In this document: positions 57,395 through 64,000 of the stretch, piece after piece | Layout of the letters: every line of letters starts with the position of its first letter | Numbering within the stretch: position 1 is the first letter of the stretch | Source of the DNA: Druceiella hillmani | Taxonomy: Eukaryota > Arthropoda > Insecta > Lepidoptera > Hepialidae | Reading direction: 5' to 3' | NCBI GenBank assembly: GCA_039881145.1 | Contig: JAYKKI010000088.1 | Location: 4,030,501 to 4,094,500, forward strand | Length of the DNA stretch: 64,000 nucleotides | Notes under the pieces: generated by a model | Databases searched by the model: none | The model's input: only the letters and a program-made list of their open reading frames with translations | Told to the model about the DNA's origin: nothing | Translations under genes and position numbers: made by a program

Positions 57395-58041
57395 AAACGA
57401 TGGTGAAAACTCAAAATGTTGGGGTTATATGGGAAGATGCCAGTCTTCTTAAAACCATTCATAATATTCATACTCGTCTGAGCAAAAGGCAGTGAATCAG
57501 CGACTATTTTTGGGATATCGTAAATGGTTATAGTCTTCCCTGGGTTGTTTCGTAGCCATGAATCTTGTGCAGTGGCGCAATATTTTTTGAACGGCCCGAA
57601 TACTGAGACGTCCAAAGGCTGAAGCTTATGGCTACAGTGCGGGGGGAAAGATAACATAACGATGCCATTATGTTTAACGAAATTCAATGTCTCCACGTGT
57701 AAATGAGATGAGTGATTGTCTAATACAAGCAGAATGCGGTGATCAATAGACGGTTTAACATATTTGATAAAGTGTTGCATAAACTGAAAGAACTCCTGGT
57801 CTGTAACCCATCCACTGGAATTACCTGCTCCTATACAGTCAGGGGGGCCGCCATTAATGAAGTGACTCTTGAAGTTTTTTCTGGGAAATACGAACAAAGG
57901 AGGAACTGTGTTTCCAGAAGCAGACACAGCTGTTACGACTGTAACATTTGTACCTCTTTCCCCTGACGTCATAGCGCCAACGTTACGTTTACCCTTGGCA
58001 GCTACAATTTTTGACGGCTTCAGGACTGTGGACACTCCAGT
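57391..58041 (-). pseudogene. Pogo-like transposase 2, DDE domain
   Basis: After the DETG stop the frame is open for over 200 codons. It contains MTSGERGTNVTVVTAVSASG, PPLFVFPRKNF, the second catalytic aspartate in ILLVLDNHSSHLH (residue 106 of the 214-codon frame), and the third in HCSHKLQPLDVSVFGPFK (residue 142). Both residues are intact here. A one-base loss near 57,410-57,424, just after FPYNPN, shifts the frame before the C-terminal region. Confidence 0.88.
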
Positions 58042-58233
58042 TTAATCCACATTCCATATTTGTGAAGCAGTGAATCCATATTTGTCCATAACTTCCGCTA
58101 ACTTGTCAAAAAAAACTTTAACGTTATGAGCATTAAATGCTGTCGCCCTACCGAGGCTGGTTGGTTCTGGCTTACGAATGGACAACTCGGAGTGACGTTT
58201 CAAAAACATGGTAAGTTTCAAAAACATGGCCAT
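58042..58233 (-). pseudogene. Pogo-like transposase 2, linker to first catalytic aspartate
   Basis: It reads [20 protein letters not shown] and ends QIWNVD-stop. The next codons give TGVST, so the stop at 58,042-58,044 (TAA) replaces the glutamate of the conserved DETG motif (a GAA-to-TAA change). The first catalytic aspartate (58,045-58,047) is just before the stop. Confidence 0.85.
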
Positions 58234-58607
58234 TCTTTCCCCGCCATTTTATTGGCAGTCCAGGAGGCTGGGATTTTTATTCCGAATTTCACAGCACACT
58301 CGTAGGCAAGGCGACGAACATCTTTAGGGGAGTATCCATAAAAGATTGACGCCATTTGTAGCAAATAGTTTTTTAAAGAATCTTCTAACTCGGGAGAAAA
58401 TACCTGCCTTGGTGTTGCATAACCCATTGAGGGAACAACTCTTTCAGACTCCGATTTCTTAACAAATCTGGTCAATGTCATTCTCTTGATGCCAAATTCC
58501 TTGGCGGCGGCATTCACACTTTTTCCTTCCTTGACAGCATTAGCAGCATCATTTAACTGTTGAGTTGAGTACACACCTCTTGACGTTTTCCTTTTATACG
58601 TCCGCAT
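58218..58607 (-). pseudogene. Pogo-like transposase 2, DNA-binding part
   Basis: It begins MRTYKRKTSRGVYSTQQLND. Psq-type helix-turn-helix is at residues 12-52 (VNAAAKEFGIKRMTLTRFVK), then a CENP-B-type domain with VFSPELEDSLKNYLLQM and DVRRLAYECAVKFG. It breaks after GKEWPCF: the 14-mer GTTTCAAAAACATG is present twice (58,197-58,210 and 58,215-58,228), and removing one copy restores the KEW...FLKRH reading common in this family. The duplication is thus the likely inactivating change. Confidence 0.85.
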
Positions 58608-59405
58608 TCTAAAACGAGAGAAAAATATAAGTCACTATCATTTTAAATCACGGGGTAAGTTGAGCAACAGTTGCTCAACATACCCCGACCCGAGTATTTG
58701 AATTTAAAATGAGGTTATGAAAAACTGTATCAGTTTAAACAAAATCCATAATAGATATAGAAAATACATAAAATTAATGAAAATGTTAATACTTGATTGA
58801 AAATGAATAACATTTAACCTGTACAGAAGAAATATAGACAGACACGATTTTTTTACTTTTCGTTCGCAAAATAAACAAAGCGCACGCGTGCCTTACTCGA
58901 TCGTCAATTCGCCACTAGCGGTCGCGTGATGTGTTCCCCTCCCGCGCCGCCGCCTTTCCTTCATTTGACGTGTTAGCGTCCGGTGCATAGTTTCGGCGAT
59001 ATTTCGATTGCCCAACTTACCCCTATGCTCAACTAGCCCCGCCCTACCTAATAAACAATTTATATTACTGAAATATTCAATACAGAATAGTAAACTATAT
59101 TGTATTTTTTAAGTTTCTAATTATCGATGTAGAATATGTAACTTAATGTTTTATTAATTTTGAATTGAATTGTTTTCAGTAACAAATTTAATACAACTAA
59201 GAAAAAATATTCAGTACGGTGAATAAATTACAATATCAAAGTTCGCAATTACAATATGACTTTAAATACCGATAAAGTTATTATCTGAAAATTAATGTAA
59301 TAAACAATTTATATTACTGAAATATTCAATACAGAATAGTAAACAATATTGTATTTTTTAGTTTCAAATTATCGATGTAGTGTATGTAAGTTAATGTTTT
59401 ATTAA

Positions 59406-60150
59406 TTTTGAATTATTTTAATTTTTAATTATTTACTTGGACTTGATTGTGATAAGTGACTTTATTTTTAAGTTCATGTGTCTGTAGTTCAAAATTATTT
59501 TTATGTTCTTATCTAAGGAAGGGGCCCATACTTTTCGTTAAGAAAGATTGTGAATTTTTATAAACGTCATTTTTAGTCATATTTTAAAGTGAATCGAGTT
59601 GAGACAAAATGTGTCCTCTTTGTAGAATATATTTATTTTCGTTGGAAAATGGTTTTCTGTTCCGTCGAAAATTGCAGAAATTATAAGAGAAAGCTATTAT
59701 TTCTGCATTTTTTGATGGAGTACGGGATTATTTTCCAAGCAAAAAGCTTGGTTCTAATTACAAAAGCCAGTAGAAAGGGACTGTACTGCAGTGCACTGTT
59801 GTGCTGCAGTCATATTTCAAGGTATATAAAGATGCTTCAGAGAAAACTAAAGAATCTAGAAGGAGTCGGACCTTTTATGTTATCAGCTTTCAGACGTCAA
59901 AACTGTTTCGTATTTGAAGTCATTTGGCACGTTCGCTTTGAAAGGGCTACCGCAAATGTCTCTGAATGAATTAGTTATAGCCTTTCATGATGTGGTGCAA
60001 GTGGAGTTCATACTTCGTATATATTCAAGTTCAGTTGAATCGCAGCTATTAGTGCAGGGTTATGTCTTATCGATGATGGAATAAATGTGAAGAGAATTCA
60101 AGATCGTATGATAGATATGGTTATACTTTTCATCTATAACAATGTTTATA
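59406..60150. other. Foreign DNA right of pogo element 2
   Basis: The only coding hint is the THAP-like start listed separately. The rest is AT-rich and unrecognised. Confidence 0.45.
59589..59969 (+). pseudogene. 126-codon frame with a THAP-like N-terminal motif
   Basis: An internal methionine at 59,649 starts MVFCSVENCRNYKRK. This matches the C-x4-C opening of THAP zinc fingers, which usually begin with a short hydrophobic stretch and CxxxxC. The later C-x2-H pair and AVPTF box are not evident in this frame. THAP fingers occur in P-element-type transposases and host regulators. If genuine, this is a frameshifted remnant. Confidence 0.3.
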
Positions 60151-60880
60151 AGCATCTTCACTCTGAAGAGAAAACGATACCCTTATAAAATCACTTGCGT
60201 TTCTATTTGTCCATAATTTTGTTTGTCTGGCATTTATAACGTTAAATATTTCTCAAGTTAATTTGACGAAAATCATAATCAGCAAAAAGTTACTTAAGAT
60301 GGGAACGAAGTGCGGTAGTTGATGAGACATATATATTTGAATAAATGCTCCCTGAATCGCTTTCCTTGTGCTTTCCCCTTTCCTTTTTCGATTATGAGAG
60401 AGTGAGAGTCGTAGCTCGTAGGATTACCTTCTTAAAATTTGGTTGTAAAACCGTCTTCCGTGTGGTAATGTTTTTCCACTCTAAACCTTCATTGATTTCC
60501 ACGAATATGATCTCTTTTTCTTAGGATAATTCTACATGTTTTCATTTTTGTTAATAGTTATGTGGAAAAATCCAATTTTTGAATACTAACATTTATAATT
60601 TTATTATGTCAAAAAAGTAACGTTTTTTGACATATTCAATATCAGAAATACCGTAAATAATTACTAAAATGGGTAAGATTTAGGGTGACAGAAACTTTGG
60701 TGCTTCTTGTCTGAAAATTTGGCTCATCAGTATATTCTCAAATAGGATAGGAGTCATCATCGTTATGATCTTAATACGTCGGCGTGTTGAAATAATCTAC
60801 CTAGCTAATATCAAATAAAGTATAATAATATAATATTGTATAGATTGCAAACAGCCTTACATAAGATGGAAAGATAAATA
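60150..60880 (+). repeat. Right part of the U4 spacer (S block)
   Basis: It resumes at TTCACTCTGAAGAGAAAACG, matching 41,333 in U2, and runs collinear to arm A7. Confidence 0.8.
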
Positions 60881-61258
60881 AACTTTATTGTTCATTACAA
60901 ATTACCCGCACTAAAGTAGTTGAAACAGAATAATACAGTTTACCCCCAATAGCACTCACGATAACTCAATAATTTCCCAAATACCTATAACGACCAAAAC
61001 AAAAGAAATAACTGTTGTTCTTCTGGAATTGATTGCAGCAAGTAGCCACGCGTGATTTACAAACGCTCATAACCACTATACCATTGTCTGGCTAGATTAT
61101 TTACGACGGTGAGGTAGGCCTTCTCGGTTGGCAGGCGATTTATTGCGGGGAGCATCGCGGCCCGCGCGCCGTTGGGGAGAGGTCATCGCAGTGTGAATCA
61201 TTGTTTTCGAAGGTGATTGCTGCTAATACCCGTAATATCCTTCGTTTATATTAAGTGC
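60880..61258 (+). repeat. Arm A7
   Basis: Nearly identical to A6 from about 61,100 onward (GGCAGGCGATTTATTGCGGG, then GAGCATCGCGGCCCGCGCGC). Its left part resembles A4 instead (the CCCCCAATAGCACTCACG word), so the arm is a mosaic. Confidence 0.8.
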
Positions 61259-62400
61259 GGGTGAATCAAAAGGGTCAATACAATACACTGATTAATCAAG
61301 CTAAATGATTCATTTGGAATCTTATTGATTCATTTGACTATTTTATTCAGGAACGTTTTGGCGTAGAATCTAATGGACGGATGTCTTGCGACTTGCGTTA
61401 CATTGACTCAAAAGCTCTTTGACTCGCTCAGTATTCGCCTTAACGGAATGATTCTTTAATTTTTTCATTTTACGTATTAGCCTTCGTTATCATGAGATAA
61501 TGAAAAACACGTAATCCCTCGTGAACTAGGTTTTATTTATATTATGTAAAAAAAGTCTAAAAAGAAGTTGGAGACAACAGCGAAACCATACTCTACACCT
61601 TTTTGACACACGTTTGTTCAGTTTTCTCTTAGTCAAATGGTGGACACATGTTTCTAGTATTAAATTCCTGAAGAGTTTTGTCAGTATCTCCTATTACATT
61701 ATTAAAACTTTCATTTAAGGGATATTTTTTAAAGTGCCTATTAAATTTGACGTGAAAATTTATGAATATTTTAATAATTGCACAATCTTTTATTACTTTC
61801 AAAAAATTTGTTTTTATTTAAAATATGGAACGAAATTATATTAAAACATATAAGTACTTGCAACTTGTTGACCATTTTATTACGCATTATGAAACAAAAA
61901 CAAACTAAACAATGGGAAAAACATCGATATATTTGTGCGAGATATTGGCAGCATCATTTATTATTAAATTTAAGCTGTAAGCTGAATTTGTGATGAAAAT
62001 CCCCGTTTATTTTATCTGTTTTTCCTCGTTATATTTGAGTTGTTGTTATGTCCAGATAAGTATTGAATATCAAGATTTAGTTCAGAAAATAAATTAATGA
62101 CAAAGTCGGGAAAATCTACGCCCTAAAGAAGCTACAAATACTAATTTCTTTATTTATGACAACCAGGTACTAAACAAAATGTTTATTAATTTGTTGTCTA
62201 ATAACGGAAATGAATGTTTTGTTCCTTGATATTATTTAGCATGAATTGTTTATCATGTTACCGAGTGGATCAAAAATATGGTTTTAATTATTATCTTCCA
62301 CGTTGTCAATAATTTTCTATTTTTAACCGATTTCAAAAAAAGGAGAAGGTTCTCAATTCGTCAGAATCTTTTTTTAATTCTTTACTGAATAGACTATAGG
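61259..62400 (+). repeat. Left interior of U4
   Basis: It holds the foldback segment 61,263-61,424, the empty site for the Helitron (near 61,765) and the empty site for pogo element 1 (near 61,850). No gene. Confidence 0.8.
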
Positions 62401-62985
62401 AGTGGTCTCATATAAATATGATGACGATCTGATGATAATGTCCAGAAATGAATGATGGAACTCCTTAACGAATGGGAGTAAATTAAATATTTGCTACGGG
62501 TAGTTGTTACTTTGGAAAATAACTATGCCGTCTACCATGTCTAATGATAAGTTCTGGGAATGAAAAATGGAGATCTTTAACGGATGGTAGCAAATTAAAC
62601 ATGATTCAAAATATTTGTTACTGATAGTTGCTATTTGCAAGATAACTACATTATCGATACTGTCAGAGTCTGATGATGCGTTCTGAATATGAACAATGGA
62701 ACTCCTTATCGGATGGTAATTCAAGATATTTACTTCTGATGGTTTTACTTTGCAAAAGAACTGCAGGTCGACCAGGTTAGGGTCTGATGATGAGATCTGA
62801 AGTAGATTAATGCAACTCGTTAAGGGAGGGTAGTAAATCAATGGTGATTCATTATTTTTGCTACTAGTTAATTGTTACTTTAGTTGTTAATTTGCAAAAT
62901 ATGATATTGGACTTCGGATATGGAGGATGGAACTCCTCAACGGTTAAAAGCTAATCACTGGCGGCTACGACAGTCGCTTTGTTTC
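62400..62985 (-). repeat. 115-bp minisatellite of U4
   Basis: About five units. The minus-strand 115-codon frame (62,841-62,494) is parallel to that of U3. The TCTTTTTTTAATTCTTTAC stretch at the left lacks about 14 bp (GTTCAGCGATAA region) present in U1 and U3. Confidence 0.8.
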
Positions 62986-63700
62986 TGTGTGTTGTTGATC
63001 TATTTCGTATTGAGTTAGAAGTTGAATTAAATAGAAGTAAAATAAAAATAAATTAATTGTAAATTTAATTAAATTATAAATTTGTTTAACTTGGTAATAT
63101 GGAGAATGGTGACCAAATGAGGTTAATTTGAAATTGCAGGATGCTGCGAAACTTTGGAGAACCGTTTTCAAGAAGCTGACTCAGTATTAGAAAATACTAA
63201 AAGACATTTTCTGTTCCATTAAAAAACAAAACAAAAACAGTTCATCGATACGCCATTTGATGGGGTCTATGAAAAAAGAAAATTGTCATATATACATTCT
63301 TTAAGGCTTCAAAAAAATTCAAAACTGTTTTTTCTATTTCTGTGAGTTCAAATAGTTCTATTACTTCGTCCTTTAAAATTTCATTAAAATCCATCTTTAA
63401 TTGAAAGATGGAAGATCTAAAATGCTATGGCCGAGAGGCACGGCGGAATTAAAAAGGAACGCCATTTTTAGCATTTGTTGCAGAATACTAAAGAGAATAA
63501 CAATTATTACAAAATAATTAAAATTACGTGTCAAAAACTGAATTAAATTCAAGAATATTATGAGTTGTGGTAAGTTATTTTTAGTACATGTATTTGTGCT
63601 TCTTCCGGTACAGAAACAGTAAGCTTTCAATGATTTTTTCGTATGTTCCATATTCTTATTGATTACGTAAATTTTATGTTTCCAATTAGCAAGGCTGAAA
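62986..63700 (+). repeat. Right interior of U4
   Basis: Collinear with 38,215-38,880. A short AAAACAAAACAAAAACAG expansion lies at 63,223. Confidence 0.8.
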
Positions 63701-64000
63701 AAAATTCTATTAAAAAGTTTACCAACAACAAACACGTATACGACGTAAACGCCACAACAAATGACATAAATATGGACGTGTCATATTAAGACCGAATAGT
63801 TCCGACTATTTCGCATATTGATGACAAGAATGCTACGACTCACCCCGCAAACAACCCCTGCCGAAAGGCATGCGGGTCGCGGCGTCCACTCAGTGCACCT
63901 GCCGCAGTCCCGTCGCCGTAAATCGCTGGCCAGTCGCCGCGACCAACCTTCCCTTCATAAATAACTTCGCCAGACAATGACCCAGTGGCTATGAAGGATT
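63700..64000 (-). repeat. Arm B7, cut by the window edge
   Basis: It matches B6 up to the last base (GGCTATGAAGGATT). The array therefore continues beyond this window. Confidence 0.85.

Larger units (their letters stand above)
56495..59048 (-). mobile_element. Pogo-like DNA transposon 2, mutated
   Basis: 2,554 bp with inverted ends GGTAGGGCGGGGCTAGTTGA continuing to GCA on both sides (the left end has one more G). TA is duplicated at 56,493-56,494 and 59,049-59,050. The neighbouring repeat copy provides the empty site. It carries one transposase gene on the minus strand, broken in at least three places, plus extra TTGAGCA motifs near both ends. Confidence 0.92.
56351..59405. repeat. 249-bp tandem duplication split by pogo element 2
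   Basis: Sequence left of the transposon (56,351-56,494) plus right of it (59,049-59,165) makes one repeat copy. 59,166-59,405 is the second. The right copy reads AATTAATGTAATAAACAATTT without interruption at 59,291-59,311, giving the empty site. Copies differ by a few bases. Confidence 0.85.
54370..63700. repeat. Macrorepeat unit U4 (type I, with a 4.6-kb insertion or replacement)
   Basis: The unit comprises arm B6, left part of spacer, foreign DNA 55,531-60,150, right part of spacer, arm A7, left interior, minisatellite and right interior. The foreign segment replaces about 1.26 kb of spacer present in U2 (40,080-41,335), so it is not a simple insertion. Confidence 0.75.

Overview
This is an AT-rich, gene-poor eukaryotic window, most likely from an insect. 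The evidence is a 1.2-kb block seeded by the insect telomere pentamer TTAGG, pogo-like transposases with psq-type helix-turn-helix domains, hAT and jockey-like LINE relics, and a short Helitron. I found no convincing host protein-coding gene, tRNA or rRNA. Almost every long open frame is either a piece of a mobile element or a by-product of a simple repeat.

Left part (1 to about 23.9 kb). A graveyard of old repeats: two LINE 3' ends on the minus strand (3.7-7.0 kb), a TATA-driven 67-codon frame inside a GC-rich promoter-like element (7.0-7.7 kb), a 32-bp minisatellite (10.4-10.7 kb), a decayed hAT transposase (13.1-13.8 kb), a LINE reverse-transcriptase fragment (14.6-15.3 kb), a 51-bp tandem repeat (17.4-17.6 kb), the pentamer array (18.8-20.0 kb), a foldback element carrying a decayed TTAGG array (22.1-22.6 kb) and a pogo relic (22.8-23.6 kb).

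Right part (about 23.9-64 kb). A tandem array of very large units. Each unit contains arm B, a spacer, arm A and an interior. A and B are related sequences of about 450 bp in opposite orientation, and they alternate strictly A-B-A-B across the window (14 arms from 8.4 kb to the right edge). There are two unit types. Type I is about 5.2 kb and carries a 115-bp-period minisatellite in the interior. Type II is about 7-8 kb and carries a 3.2-kb hAT-related block at the same place. Reading right from 23.9 kb the order is II, I, II, I, I. Some stretches are nearly identical between distant units, so recent duplication or gene conversion is likely.

Because the units are copies of each other, they act as internal empty-site controls for later insertions. 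Two pogo-like transposons (34,385-37,093 and 56,495-59,048, both with TA duplications) and a 478-bp non-autonomous Helitron (51,551-52,028, between A and T) can be delimited to the base or nearly so. Several smaller insertions are delimited approximately. Both pogo elements encode a psq/CENP-B/DDE transposase with a C-terminal zinc-finger region, and both are broken. In the first, compensating homopolymer frameshifts keep the frame open but put the middle catalytic aspartate out of frame. In the second there is a 14-bp duplication, a stop inside the DETG motif and a one-base deletion.

Everything here was read by eye. Family assignments rest on motifs, and repeat boundaries are good to about 10-50 bp unless stated otherwise.
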